Translations under genes and position numbers: made by a program
From: Isoetes taiwanensis
Taxonomy: Eukaryota > Streptophyta > Lycopodiopsida > Isoetales > Isoetaceae
Reading direction: 5' to 3'
Length of the DNA: 64,000 nucleotides
Assembly (NCBI GenBank): GCA_021234155.1
Contig: JAJEKV010000020.1
Coordinates: 4,944,563 to 5,008,562 of the forward strand
Shown: positions 30,421 to 41,600 of the stretch, piece after piece
Position numbering within the stretch: the stretch's first letter is position 1
How the letters are laid out: the number at the start of each line of letters is the position of its first letter
Notes under the pieces: generated by a model
What the model was told of the DNA's origin: nothing
What the model saw: only the letters and a program-made list of their open reading frames with translations
Databases searched by the model: none

Positions 30421-31790
30421 GACATCCAACAAAAGCTTCAGCTATGGCACATTGATTGCCCAAATTTTAGCCGCAAGCTCCACCCTTTCCCTCGGTATAT
30501 TGCGGTAAGCCGGAGAGTAGGACACGGACTTTCTTCTCTGAAACGAAGTTTGACGCCCGGCTATGAAAAAGAAGGCCCTTTTAATACCGTAACCGGGATT
30601 GTAAGAACACGGATCGGGGTTTCCTTCTCAATTCCTTTTTCATATCTAGAAGCGAAAGTGTATGGGTAAACCGGGCCCGCCATCTTGGTTATAAGTTCGG
30701 GGCGGGGTTATCTCGCACTAAAGGCCATCAAAGAGGCCTCTTTTTGCAGCCAAGCTAAAAGCAGGACCCGTGATCATGGCTTCCAATTGCATAGGCAAAC
30801 ATGGCGGAAGAAACTTCCTTAAACAATGTTGTGTTTCTTCCCCGACATCTGTAGGCGGGCTCTCTAGGGTGAACAATCTCGAATCAAAGGTGCAGAAGCC
30901 CCGGTCCGGGGGTATGGAGGTGCCCTTCTAATTACGAACCATGTCTACCCAACAAGATAAAAACTATCTCGAGAGAGAAATGGCATTGGTAAAGAAGCCT
31001 CATTTGGAAAACATAGAGCTAATCGATTGCAAAAAACAAAGTGTCTACAATGCTAAGATAAAATTTTGGATTACATCGGTGGCCCAAAGCTAAAGAAATA
31101 TATATTGGTATACATGATTTTCAAAGCATTATGGATGAAGCTTTCTTTACCCCGTTGCTTTCGGTGCAATGGGGACAATTCTGAGAGCCAAGCTAACATC
31201 GATTTTGGATTGCAAATAACTTGGTGAAGAGAAATTTGGACTGAAATAATTCATATTCAAGAATTGGTTTAGCGGGGAGGTCTTTTCTTTGGAAAGTTTG
31301 GAACTTGAAAATCTTGTAGATGCACAGTTTGAGGAGAAATGACACAAAGCTCAACTAACATTTTGGTAGATACTGGTATTAGTACATCTGCTGTTTAAGA
31401 GTTAGGGCTGAATATGCAGATCTGGATTTTGAAGGCTTGCCTGTAAAAAATATCATCCTCATCAAGAAAAGATCTATCTCTGAAAAATACAATTTCATAG
31501 AATAATACAAGTACATATCCCTTCCCTACACTAAAAGAATTTGCCAATACAACAACACAACTAGAATATTTGATAATATAACAGCACAATTATAATTAAA
31601 AGCAGCTTATATAGTTCAGACATACAATACCACCTAAAGAAGCATAACCTACATAAATGTTTAAATGAAAAGTGCCATTTCTATACAAATTTGAACAAAA
31701 TTAAGCATGGCATGCAAGCAGCTACTTTTTCTTCATGAGTAAAAATATTTGACAACTGACTTACACCTAGAACATACTTTCCAAAACGTG
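30421..31790. other. No supported gene
   Basis: A minus-strand frame around 30600-30440 (SYSPAYRNIPRERVELAAK) continues from the kinase fragment but is not recognisable. The rest is AT-rich. Confidence 0.4.
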
Positions 31791-31797
31791 TTATGAT

Positions 31798-32062
31798 GCG
31801 CCATATTCACACGGGGGTGACTCCGGACATCAAGAGCTGTTGGATAAGCATATATGCCCTTTATTCCTCGATCTAGACCGTACATAGAGATCCTCATTTG
31901 TGGGGTATGCATGTACAAGTTTTAGTATACTGTATAACATAGTTTGCAAAATACTATAAGATTTGAGGCAATGTACTATATGGTGTTGATTTTGTACATG
32001 TATAATATAATTTTAGGGGCTCTCGCTGCCCTACGTCACTCCCCGTGTGAATATGCACCCAA
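31798..32062. mobile_element. MITE-like element with inverted ends
   Basis: The left end GCGCCATATTCACACGGGGG (from about 31798) and the complement of the right end, GGTGCATATTCACACGGGGA (to about 32060), match over roughly 22 of 25 bases, about 265 bp apart, with an AT-rich unrelated interior. I could not define a target duplication, so the superfamily is open. Confidence 0.5.
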
Positions 32063-32978
32063 ACCAAAGGGGGTTTAAGGGGGAATTTTATTTTTAAGTG
32101 TGGAATGTAATGATTTGCGTTATACCTAAAAAAAATTTGGCCCCTTCGGGGCCTTCAACAAACTGAAGGGTTCGAATGTAATGAATTGTATTTGTTTTTA
32201 AAAAAATTGGATCTTGGTTGCTTATTGTAGACCAAGTCGTTGGCATATCTTTTTGAACATGCACACAACATGGTTTGTATCCTAAGACCTCTTCAACACA
32301 TTTACAATATGATACAAGCACCTCTTATACACATTTACAAATATCATACAAGCAGTAAAGATCTCCCGGGAATCGAACCTGGAGTAACCTAACTGATGAT
32401 GCATGTTGCTTCTAGCTCTAAATTTTGGCCCGCAAAGCTACAAGTATATTACTTTGCCCTAACACATAACTACTATTAAAGTAGAGCCCATTAGCCTGTT
32501 TATTTGTCATGTTAAATAAGGTGGGCAATTGAGAAAAATGCAAGATATATACTTTAAAACATGCATGTGACATTGAGGTAGCACACGTACAAGAGGACAA
32601 AGCAGCATAGGAGATGCGGGTTTAGATCCAAAGGAAAAGATGCAATTTATTGAAATGTAATGATAGCAATAATGTTTGAAGATAAGCACCTTTATGGAGT
32701 TCTATTATAAATAAAGGAAATACCTTCTGGGGAATGTCAACTGACCTACGATGGCTAAAACACAATGGATATGAAGTACAACAACTGCAACGTGTGAAAT
32801 ATATGTGCAAGTAATCAATGTGCACAGAATCCTTGAATGCAATGCTGAATTATATCCATGATCCTCTTTCAACACCTTGCTTTAACAATCCATTTCCTCC
32901 AGCAAAATAAAGACTGCAGGCCTGAAATTGAGCAATAGATTAACCACAATATGGTAAAAACAAAAAGAATTGAGCAAT
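32063..32978. other. No supported gene
   Basis: AT-rich. The complement near 32355-32385 contains GGTTCGATTCC, the tRNA B-box consensus, without a foldable tRNA around it. Confidence 0.5.
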
Positions 32979-33580
32979 TGTTTGGGGTCCGGGCACGGGA
33001 TCGCCTGAGGGACAGATCTCTGTGAGATCCTTGAAGTCCGGCAGGGTAAATCCTGAGACACTCTTGTCACGCGGGATTTTTGCTAACAGAGGAAAGAACA
33101 AGAAAAACTCAGATAAAACAGCAATTGCAATACACAATGAAACACACAAGACACTTGTGGAGAACACGGCAATCCATTGATCAAAACAAGTGTACAATGA
33201 AGGCTCAAAAAAAGCGCTGTGGCGACCAAAGATGTGCGCTCAGTAGTGACACAAAGAACACTCGAACCTTCCCCGAAGGAGCAAAAATGCTACAATATAT
33301 AGGAACACTGAGTGGCCTACGGGCCTGAATCTGATCCTCATCATGACAACGTGCTCCACTACTTGGGCACTTTCGAGCAGGGAATCTGAGCTGTCCGCGC
33401 CGTGCTAACAGACAAGTAGTGGCCCGCAGGTGGGTCCTACCTTTGGGTCTTCGCTTCTTGGAGGAGCTTTGACCCGCCGTGCCTTGTGGATCCCTCTTCT
33501 TGGACACGCGGGCGGTGGGGCCTCGCCCCTCATGCGCAAGTATAGACCTGTGTGTCTCCGCGGGGCCGCGGGGGCTAACA
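32979..33580 (-). repeat. 3' LTR of gypsy element
   Basis: 602 bp; plus-strand start TGTTTGGGGTCC, end GGGGCTAACA. It contains TATATA at about 33296, read on the complement as a likely promoter. Confidence 0.9.
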
Positions 33581-33590
33581 CTCCCCCCTA
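33581..33590 (-). promoter_or_regulatory. Polypurine tract of gypsy element
   Basis: The complement reads TAGGGGGGAG directly before the 3' LTR start TGTTAG, the expected plus-strand primer position. Confidence 0.8.
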
Positions 33591-33779
33591 CCAAACTACA
33601 CTTATTGGCTAGAAAAGGGGGCATGAATTCCGGGGGTGGGAATCCTCGTTCATCTTTCTGATCTTGAATATAGAGATGAGGGAGGCTCAGCTTACTGTAT
33701 TCACTGAGTGTTGTTCGTCTCTTTTCCAGATTTGCTTGAGTCCTGGATGCCAAACATTCGGCTGCTCCTATGAGAAACA

Positions 33780-34250
33780 GAAAGAGAAAGAAACATTCGG
33801 CTTCATGGATGTGAAAGCCGTCCATGAAGGAGTACATCTCGTGGCCTGCTACATCTTCCAACACTTGATCCGTGAAGGGGAGAGGGAAATGATCCCTTTC
33901 CGTGGCTTGATTGAGTTTTCTATAATCCACACAAACGCGAATTTTTCCATTATGTTTGAGGGCAATAACAATAGGACTTACCCATTCTGAATGTTTGACC
34001 TCGTAGATAAGTCCAGCGTCCAAAAGCTTGTCAATTTCGGCTTTAACCTTTTCACGGTAGTTTGGGTTAAGCCCGATGCATCGCCGCTAGATGGGTCTAG
34101 CATCTGGCTTGGTGGGAATCGAGAGTTGTCCCAATTCTTTCTTGATACCTCGGAGGTCTTTGTAGCTCCAAGCAAAGATGTGCTTGAAACGTTTGAATAG
34201 CGCAATGGCTTGCTCCCTGAATCGGGCGTGAGGTCGCGTGCCAATCGGAT
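33780..34250 (-). pseudogene. Gypsy reverse transcriptase, N-terminal part only
   Basis: In transcript order: DLRGIKKELGQLSIPTKPDA, then LLDAGLIYEVKHSEWVSPIV, GKIRVCVDYRKLNQAT, DHFPLPFTDQVLEDVAGHEM, YSFMDGF. These are RT blocks 1-3 of Ty3/gypsy, with the first catalytic Asp (SFMDGF). The reading then passes into unrelated sequence leading to the polypurine tract, so the Y-x-D-D box, RNase H and integrase were deleted. One frameshift lies between the first two blocks (about 34025). Confidence 0.85.
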
Positions 34251-34780
34251 TGGTTGATTTGTTCCAATATCAATTATGTCTCACCGCAGGAGTTTGAATG
34301 TGTGGAATGACTTGATCATCCCGAACAAGTGTGGGCTGGCTCACGAAAATGGCATGCGGGATGTTCATGTTGACCAATTTTGAAAAATAGTGGCGTGCCA
34401 CTAGGAGTTGGTGTGGTGTCTTCTTGAGCGGAGGAGGAGCCGGGGTACCGCGTCTCCTCATGTGGAACCAATGTGACGTTGTTACAAGGTGTCAAATAGG
34501 GGTCAACCCAGTTGTTGCTATGCCTTTATCAATATCCATGTCTTCCCATGGTTGATTGTATTACAGGTAAGCCGTGAGTGGCAAACCCTTGGCTTGTAAC
34601 CGATAGGTGTTGCAAACTTGTTGAGTCACCGCCCGATTCGCCGTGATCTACTGAAATGATCTCCGCCCGTGGTCGATCCATCGCGGGTGATGAGCTTGCC
34701 ATCTGTGATAACAAGTTGATCTCAGGCCCAAAGAGTGAATGCTTTTAGCTTGTCTCAAAAAGGGTCGCCCTACTAACATT

Positions 34781-35032
34781 TCATAATCTCCGGATCTTCT
34801 CCCCGCTCTCCAAACACCGAATTCCATGGTAAATTGTAGATCTCAATATTGGTGGTATTGGTTGTGTAACTCCTTGTGGTCGCGTGATATGGCCATTCGC
34901 AAGCTTGATGTCATAAGGGGCAGTATGGAGCTCCCTTATGCCCAATTGTCGCCCGAGATTATACGTAATAAGATTGATCGCTACGCCACCATCGACCGAA
35001 CATGGTGAACACCTTTTTGGCCCACGGTGCAT
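34781..35032 (-). pseudogene. Gypsy aspartic protease-like block
   Basis: VDGGVAINLITYNLGRQLGI and KLANGHITRPQGV resemble the retropepsin region between gag and RT. The catalytic D-T/S-G triad appears as DGG, a form seen in plant gypsy elements. It is a short open piece flanked by frame breaks. Confidence 0.65.
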
Positions 35033-35502
35033 GCACCGTGGGTGTTGATGTGGCTTAATCGATTATGTGTAATACAGGTTTTGTAAAATGTGCTCGTAGT
35101 GCTGGACATAGTTGTAGGATAGTCGAAGGTGAGAGGAATTTTGATTTTAGCAAGTTCTTGTTGAAGTTCGGGAGGGATTGCGGTGTAGTTGTGGTGGATC
35201 CGTGGGTTGTTGTTGCTCAGCAATAGATGTCGCTACATTGTTGAGGAGGTCGACTTCAGCCAGCAATGTTGAGTGGTGGTGTTGCGGATGTCGTGGCATT
35301 CGTGGTCGGGCTCCCGATCGTGTGGTAGCATTGACAGACTTGAGTGCCTTACCTTCTCGCGACGCTCGATGAGTTGAAGCAGACTTTTAAGTTTAGGTTG
35401 AACATGAGGAAGTAGTTGATCCGCATTGGGTGCAAAATGAACAGATTTGGTTGATGGCTCACCGGTACGTAATCCGTTTGCAAAAACTTGGTGCACGGGT
35501 GC

Positions 35503-36912
35503 TTATGGCGTGGGGAATGAGGGGAGAACCTCAATCCGGTTGGAGGATTCAAGGCTGGTGTTGATTGCATGGTAAATTTCTTCTTGGAGTTGATCATCCA
35601 ATTGTTTTTGAGTTGTTTTTCGTTGGCGTGGTTGTTGTTGTGGTGGCGTGGTGGCCGGTTTTGATAATCGGGCGTGGGCCTTGCCTTCCCTTGGCTTCCC
35701 ATACTTGAAAAGGTGTAAGACGACTGTCGTGGTTTGATTGGTGCCAGGAATTTGTATTTGAACTTGAGGAAGTTGAGGACAATCTGCAGACTGATGACCC
35801 CATTGGTCACAGTTGAAACATTGGGACTTGCTTGGATCAAAAGTGGAACGAGGAGGTCCACGTTGTGGTTGCTGTTGTTGCTGGGGTTGTTGTTGTTGTC
35901 GTGGCTGTGCCTGTGTCTGTGGTTGAGTTTGCGTGGGTACCTTCTGCACTTGGTGAACAAGACGATGTCGATACGGATTTGGTCGTGGATTTGTACATTC
36001 TTCAGTGGTGTGGTTCTGCATGTTGCAGCGTTTGCAATGGATCATGCTATCCACGAAGTTACACTCATTCGCCAGATGTCCTGAGTACTGGCAAATAGTA
36101 CACCAAATGTTATTTCTTGGGGGAACTGCCGTGGAGGCAGTCGAGGTGCGCGTGGGTGTAGCCGAGGGAAATGGGAGTATCGTGGCTTGATCACCGCGTG
36201 AGGAAACATGAACAGAGTGATTGACTAATTCAATGGCTTCTTGTAATGTCTTGGGGCGCAAATACTCAGTCATAAATCGGATGTGAGAGGGTAAGCCTTG
36301 AAGAAACCACACTAGAATTTGGCTTTGGGTTGGAAATTCCTTCAACTTGTTGACTAAGATCTGCAGTCGGTCTGCAAAGTCTCGGGCAGATTCTCCTGGG
36401 TTCTGCTTGAGTGTGTTGAGGTCGTTCAGCAGTTGTTGATCATCCGCAAGGGTGCCGTAATGGGAAAGAAAAGAGGTCTTCATGTGTATCCAATCTTGTT
36501 TCCAGTGGCTTTTGTTTGCCATCAGCCATTCGTGGGGTGCTCCACGCAGGGTCGTCGAAAAGATGTGGAATTTTAGTTTTGGATCGGAGTGACCATTGAG
36601 ATCTGCAAGTGACTCAAATTCATCCATGTGAGCCTGAGCACTCTGGTCTATGTGTTTACCTTTATCATTTCCAAAGAGTGGATATTGGAGTTTTAAAGCA
36701 TGTGTAGGAGTCGGCGCATGAATGGGTGTTTGCATTTGTGGAAAAGAAAAGACAGTAGGTGTTGGTTGCTGCATAGGTACCGAAACTGGCATAGGTTGTG
36801 TGAGATTAGTAAAAAGAGGTACTGAAGCAGTTGTAGTGGGAACAAAGGTTGTGACAGGCATGAACAGCGTGTGGGGAACAGTTAAGGGAACAGACGGTAG
36901 GGGAATTGACAA
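35503..36912 (-). CDS. Gypsy gag polyprotein with three zinc knuckles
   Basis: An open frame of about 469 codons. Residues about 95-235 form a retrotransposon gag domain (TTLRGAPHEWLMANKSHW, MKTSFLSHYG, LKQNPGESARDFADRLQ, LVWFLQGLPSHI). Three CX2CX4HX4C zinc knuckles follow: CTICQYSGHLANEC (271-284), CKRCNMQNHTTEEC (293-306) and, after a Q-rich linker, CFNCDQWGHQSADC (365-378). They bind RNA during particle assembly. Most gypsy gags have one or two knuckles. The first codon of the frame is not ATG. Coding-like sequence continues upstream in another frame (37438-36950), so the N-terminus is probably shifted, and an internal Met at residue 18 is the first ATG here. Confidence 0.9.
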   Translation of the reverse strand: MSIPLPSVPLTVPHTLFMPVTTFVPTTTASVPLFTNLTQPMPVSVPMQQPTPTVFSFPQMQTPIHAPTPTHALKLQYPLFGNDKGKHIDQSAQAHMDEFESLADLNGHSDPKLKFHIFSTTLRGAPHEWLMANKSHWKQDWIHMKTSFLSHYGTLADDQQLLNDLNTLKQNPGESARDFADRLQILVNKLKEFPTQSQILVWFLQGLPSHIRFMTEYLRPKTLQEAIELVNHSVHVSSRGDQATILPFPSATPTRTSTASTAVPPRNNIWCTICQYSGHLANECNFVDSMIHCKRCNMQNHTTEECTNPRPNPYRHRLVHQVQKVPTQTQPQTQAQPRQQQQPQQQQQPQRGPPRSTFDPSKSQCFNCDQWGHQSADCPQLPQVQIQIPGTNQTTTVVLHLFKYGKPREGKAHARLSKPATTPPQQQPRQRKTTQKQLDDQLQEEIYHAINTSLESSNRIEVLPSFPTP

Positions 36913-37329
36913 AGGTGGAAGCGGTGGTACCGAAGTTCCTAAAGAAAGATTACCAATAGAGAAAACATTTTGCAGATGTTCCAGAGAAAATTGGCGGTGG
37001 TTCGGCGGATCTTGAGTTGGGGATTAGGTGGAGTAAATTCAAAGGGGTCGTGGTTGCAGCCTCCTGCATGATGTGGGCTAACATGGTGGAACGGAACAAT
37101 GGCTTACCTTCCACAGGGGAGGCCTGGTCTGGAAAGTTGTCGGTGTAGGTGGATGTGATTGCGCCTCGTGACACCCGAGAAGAGACAATCGAACCGTGAG
37201 TGTATGTGGACATATTCCTGGAGGCGCCGCAGCAGCTCATGGCGACGCCGCCTTGACTCCATCCGGGTGTTGAATATCGCCGGAGTAAAGAAGGATTGAA
37301 CATGGTATCAATACAGCCTTTCGGAAGGA

Positions 37330-37348
37330 GCCCCGCAACAGCGCCCGT
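37330..37348 (-). promoter_or_regulatory. Primer binding site-like sequence
   Basis: The complement directly after the 5' LTR reads ACGGGCGCTGTTGCGGGG. It resembles the GGCGC..GTTGCCGGGG class of plant gypsy primer sites but lacks the usual leading TGG. Confidence 0.5.
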
Positions 37349-37947
37349 TGTTTGGGGTCCGCACGGATCGCTTCGAGGGACAGATCTCGCGGAGATCCTT
37401 GAAGTCCGGCAGGTAAATCCCGAGACACTCTTTGTCACGCGGGATTTTTGCTAACAGAGGAAAGAACAAGAAAAACTCAGATAAAACAAAGAATTGCAAT
37501 ACACAATGAAACACACAAGACACTTGTGGAGAACACACGGCAATCCATTGATCAAAACAAGTGTACAATGAAGGCTCAAAAGAGCGCACAACAGGCGACC
37601 AAGATGTCCGCTCAGAGTGACACAAAGAACACTCAACCTTCCCCGAAGGAGCAAAAATGCTACAATATATAGGAACACCTGAGTGGCCTACGGGCCCGAA
37701 TCTGATCCTCATCATGACAACGCGTGCTCCACTACTTGGGCACTCGAGCAGAATTGAGCCGCCCGCATGGCCGTGCTATGACAAGTAGTGGCCCGGTGGG
37801 TCCTACCTTTGGGTCTCTCGCTTCTTGGAGGAGCTTTGACCCCGCCCGTGGCTTTGTGGATCCCTCTTCTTGGACACCGCGGGCGGTGGGGCCTCGCCCT
37901 CATGCAGCAAGTATAGACTGTAGGTCCGCGGGGCAATGGGGCTAACA
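37349..37947 (-). repeat. 5' LTR of gypsy element
   Basis: 599 bp; plus-strand start TGTTTGGGGTCC, end GGGGCTAACA. Collinear with 32979-33580 but with many 1-4 bp indels. Confidence 0.9.
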
Positions 37948-38027
37948 AAGAATAATTCTCCATCTAGGATAATACGCTCGGACCACTCGCACTAATTATT
38001 TTGTACACAATATTCTCGCACCATACC

Positions 38028-38411
38028 GCGCCCGGACTAAAACCCGGTTGGAGCTCAATGTGAATATAGTGCTTAAAAATACCTCTCTTATGACAGAGCA
38101 GTCCCAAACCGAAAGCAAATATCAATATCTAGCATAAGGTGCCATCTTCAAATCTTCGCTAACAACAAAGTAATCGCTTTGAATGTAAATAATGCACTAT
38201 GAGGCCCTAAATACGATACAAACGTATGTAAACAAGAAGATGCATAACAGTGGGCAAAGATTAGGTCTTTCGCCATGGAAGTCTCCAATTCAACCTTCCA
38301 ATCTTGACAAGCTGCTGACTATACTCTGCACTAGATTAAAACCCCTGTTGGAGCAAAATGTGGAAGTAATGATTAAAAATACCTCTTATGATGGAGCAGT
38401 CCCAAACTGAG
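38028..38411. repeat. Direct duplication of about 88 bp, separated by about 210 bp
   Basis: 38028-38115 and 38324-38411 share AAAACCC.GTTGGAGC, TTAAAAATACCTCT and AGCAGTCCCAAAC in order. Both lie just outside the gypsy element. Confidence 0.75.
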
Positions 38412-38734
38412 CAGTATCATGACCCCTGGCTCAATGACTCGTTGTGTTGTACCTCTTAATGAGAGTACAAAGGCCCTGCACCAAAGAAGCATATTTTACA
38501 GGCAAAACAGATTAAGTTATATTGCCTTGCAATGATTGCAGTTCATGAATTTCATGAACCACAATTACCCACTTGGAAAATGAAAAACATTACAGGAATA
38601 TTTTCAGAATTTATCATGCATTTAATTTAATACCTGCTACGATTGCCATAGAAACTGCTTCAGCTGGAAGAGGAAGACTTACAACAAAACTACGATAGAT
38701 GGGGCACAAGTGGCCATCATCTCCAACTCTAGTA

Positions 38735-39270
38735 TTATGCTCCAATATACAGAATGTTTGAATGCTGAAGTTGTATGGTAGGAGATACAAGGCCTCGACA
38801 ATTTTCATTGCCATGGGCCATGAGTAACCACTTACATGAATCTACTCCGTCAAATATTATCTCAGAATGTACCTTTTTACCCTCAACTAAGGACCATAAG
38901 GAGGTACATACATCAAGAATAGCTACATGCGTGGAATTTGTGAAAGCAATACCAGCTAGTTTCATTTTCACAAACAGTTGGAACGCCTCATTATGAAGCC
39001 CGTTCTGTTTCTGTACCCCAATTAAGGCAGTCCAAGAGACTGCATTCAGATTAGGAATTCTATTAAATATTATATGGGCCTCTGTAAGAGTCCCAAGTTG
39101 AGCAGAGGCAGTAAGTAAAGCATTCCATGACACTATATCTGGATGAGGCATTCCATCAAAAAACGTCTTTGCACTATCGAGGTCTTTGCATCTAATACAT
39201 GCTGAAATCATCATGTTCCAGAAAAAATGTTGGGTTTGCAGATGTTGAGCCAAGCAATATCGGCATTGTC
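38735..39270 (-). pseudogene. PPR protein fragment
   Basis: The complement encodes FFWNMMISACIRCKDLDSAK, MPHPDIVSWNALLTASAQ, EAHIIFNRIPNLNAVSWTAL, QKQNGLHNEAFQLFVKMKLA, THVAILDVCTSLWSLVEGKK and VHSEIIFDG, giving about four PLS-type PPR motifs in one frame. It then runs into non-PPR sequence and stops at 38735. No further motifs, E or DYW domain were seen. It is truncated at both ends and probably a decayed duplicate of an organellar RNA-binding protein, separate from the copy at 23.2 kb. Confidence 0.8.
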
Positions 39271-41334
39271 TTGGGCAGCCCCTTACTTACCAAGCCCGAT
39301 AGAAGGTGCAACTCCTAAACTGACCTCGGATTTTATGTTCAGCAGGTCTGAGGAAGACGGTATTTGGCCCTTGGCCGAATGCTGAATCTTGAAGCATGTT
39401 CGAACCCTGCAGCATTGTATTGCTTTCGATTCTTGCCTTCTTTCTTCCTAACCCTAAAATAACCCTAAAATATGATGGCACGATGCTTGCATGCAAAACT
39501 ACAACTAAAATAAAAAGAGGGCTTTTGTTGTGAGCCCTTGGATGTTGGACCATTGAAAAAAAAGAAGCTAAGTCAACGACTAAGAAATGGTGCACTCTAG
39601 ATGTACGCATTAGTACATCCATTCGAATACGCCATGAAATCTTAAGAAAACCTTTGTGAAAAGCGTACAAAAACACAAAAAAAACCCCTTGTTATTATGC
39701 TACATATTCCTTTTACAAATCAGCTAGAAGAGTGTAGAATGAATATTTCAGAAAAAGACTGCCAAAACATTTTAAACAACATGGTGCAAATGATTCAGTA
39801 TAAATACACAGGTTTAGACCAATAGCATTCACCACTCAAAGGATAAAATTTACCTCCTCATAAGCAATCAGGTCACTTCTGGTTAAAAAAACTGGTCGTG
39901 TACTTATACACTTGTAATGAGGGTATATGAGGAAGCCCATATCCACAAAAAAGAAATGCATTAAGGTTGTCTGTACCATTTAAGAAGAACACTCTCTGCC
40001 GGTAAAAAGAGGGGAGTGAAAATGTCAGTTATGCTGCTTATTATATTAAGAAGATGGAACCATACCTTCAACCGCCAAAATAATTGACTGATGTCATCTG
40101 AGATGCAAATGCATCTTCCGAACAATATTTTTTGCTGCATCAATCAGCTTGGAAACTCTATTTGTCCAACTGATAAAGATAGATTAGAAATGTGTTTGGA
40201 CATCCATTGCCCAATCACTTGAAGTTATACATCACTCAATCATGTCATTCAGAATCCCAACCACCATCAAAAACATGCACAGGATAAGAATACCTGCACG
40301 ACTTGTAGGATTCAGCAAGCCAGGCCAAAAGATGATCTCGTTTTGCACGAGAAATTTCCCTTCTTTCCTGAACGTTTTCAAATGTAGCCATTGTCAAAAA
40401 CTGATCAAGGAATGCAGAAGTTGGATTAAAAAATTTATGCAAAATTTGTGCATCGTTAAGAAATCAGGCATAGGAAAGGGAAACCTTCAGATAACCTAGG
40501 CGACCAATTTGCTTTAGTTCTGGCACAGTAAGAACACGAAACATTTTCACGAAGCACAACAACAAATCTACAAGAAATCACATAAGGAGGCAGAGATAAT
40601 GCCTCGAAATCTATGGGCACTAAGTTATTCCGGTTACCCGGTTTCCAGAATCGCTGTCCAACAACGGGGGCGACCGAGCATTTACAGCCTATGATGGGTT
40701 TTTAGCAGTCATTGGCATATTCTGGGTATATATTGGCATATACCTAGCATATGCCACAAACCCAGCTCAACAAGGGCTTGCCCCCTTAGGGGCAACCCAA
40801 AAATAACAGAAGCCATAGTTGAAGGCATACGTCTTGGCTCCTAACATCGATAAGTAAAAATCAGAGTAGAGTGTTATGCCCACATTTGCAAATCATTTAG
40901 CACAGATCAACATGCATGTTTTATGTATATAAGTGAATATAAATGGAGTCGCTAATGAAATAAAAAAAGTCGCATGTTCCCTAGATCTAAAGTTAGGGTT
41001 ACCTTGAAAATCCTTATGCCGGAACGCTAGAGCCGAGTAACATATTTTATGCCTAGGGGTTTTGATAATTTGAATACTCTTATCTAATTGCCAAATAACT
41101 AAAGAAGCAAACAACCTTCAAGGTTATTAAAGCCTTCTAAAAGAGTGAGCACCCCTAATCGGGAGGTCACCAGCATGGGAAATGGGAAGTAATTGAAAGA
41201 AGATGCATCACCACTAAATTTGATATATAAGAAGAGGAAGGTCCAAGATGATTGATTTTGACTAGGAAGAGAATGCATATATATACTGATATGCCATGGC
41301 ACAACGTGAGAAATAATATATACAAATAAACCAG
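39271..41334. other. No supported gene; one possible isolated exon
   Basis: On the complement, 40367-40294 (74 nt) is bounded by acceptor TTCAG and donor CAG/GTATTC and encodes ERREISRAKRDHLLAWLAES and YKSCR. It looks exon-like but I cannot assign it. Nothing else stands out. Confidence 0.3.
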
Positions 41335-41600
41335 CTTATGAAGAGGATGCATGATCAAACAAGGTTGCAGATTACAGTTTGTAGGTAATGGGGAAAAACC
41401 AACAATATTTGTATTCTTCCACAGGATTGACATGGTAATTGAAGAAAAGAAAAAATATCGTGTTCAAAGCCAAAGCTACCTAAGCAATCAAAGGTGCAAG
41501 CGCAAATCTAGGAGATTGTCTAATAAATGATTGTAGAGTGCACCTTTGGTCCTAAAACATGCTAAAGGCTGTTTAACTGATTGGCAAAATATAATAACCA
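41335..41600 (+). repeat. Dispersed repeat family, copy 2
   Basis: Matches 25915-26345 from GAGGATGCATGATCAAACAA to AGGCTGTTTAACT, with one copy of the internal unit that is tripled in copy 1. Confidence 0.75.

Larger units (their letters stand above)
32979..37947 (-). mobile_element. Ty3/gypsy LTR retrotransposon, deletion derivative
   Basis: Two LTRs of about 600 bp bound the element, each TG...CA. In transcript order on the minus strand come the 5' LTR (37947-37349), a PBS-like site, gag with three zinc knuckles, an aspartic protease-like block, an RT N-terminal half, a polypurine tract and the 3' LTR (33580-32979). The second half of RT (including the Y-x-D-D box), RNase H and integrase are missing, so the copy is non-autonomous. 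Flanking 5-mers (GCAAT before 32979, AAGAA after 37947) do not match, so the target duplication has decayed, was lost by recombination, or is obscured by errors. The LTRs differ by many small indels, suggesting age or sequence error. Confidence 0.9.

Noticed and set aside
32340-32420. tRNA gene on the minus strand (GGTTCGATTCC)
   Set aside because: A T-arm can be drawn, but no acceptor, D or anticodon arms fold around it.
33080-33661. Small frames in the left LTR and near the polypurine tract
   Set aside because: They lie within LTR sequence that is non-coding in the paired right LTR.
35349-35960. 203-codon minus-strand frame overlapping gag
   Set aside because: Shadow of the gag frame; its N/H-rich text is the Q-rich linker read in another phase.
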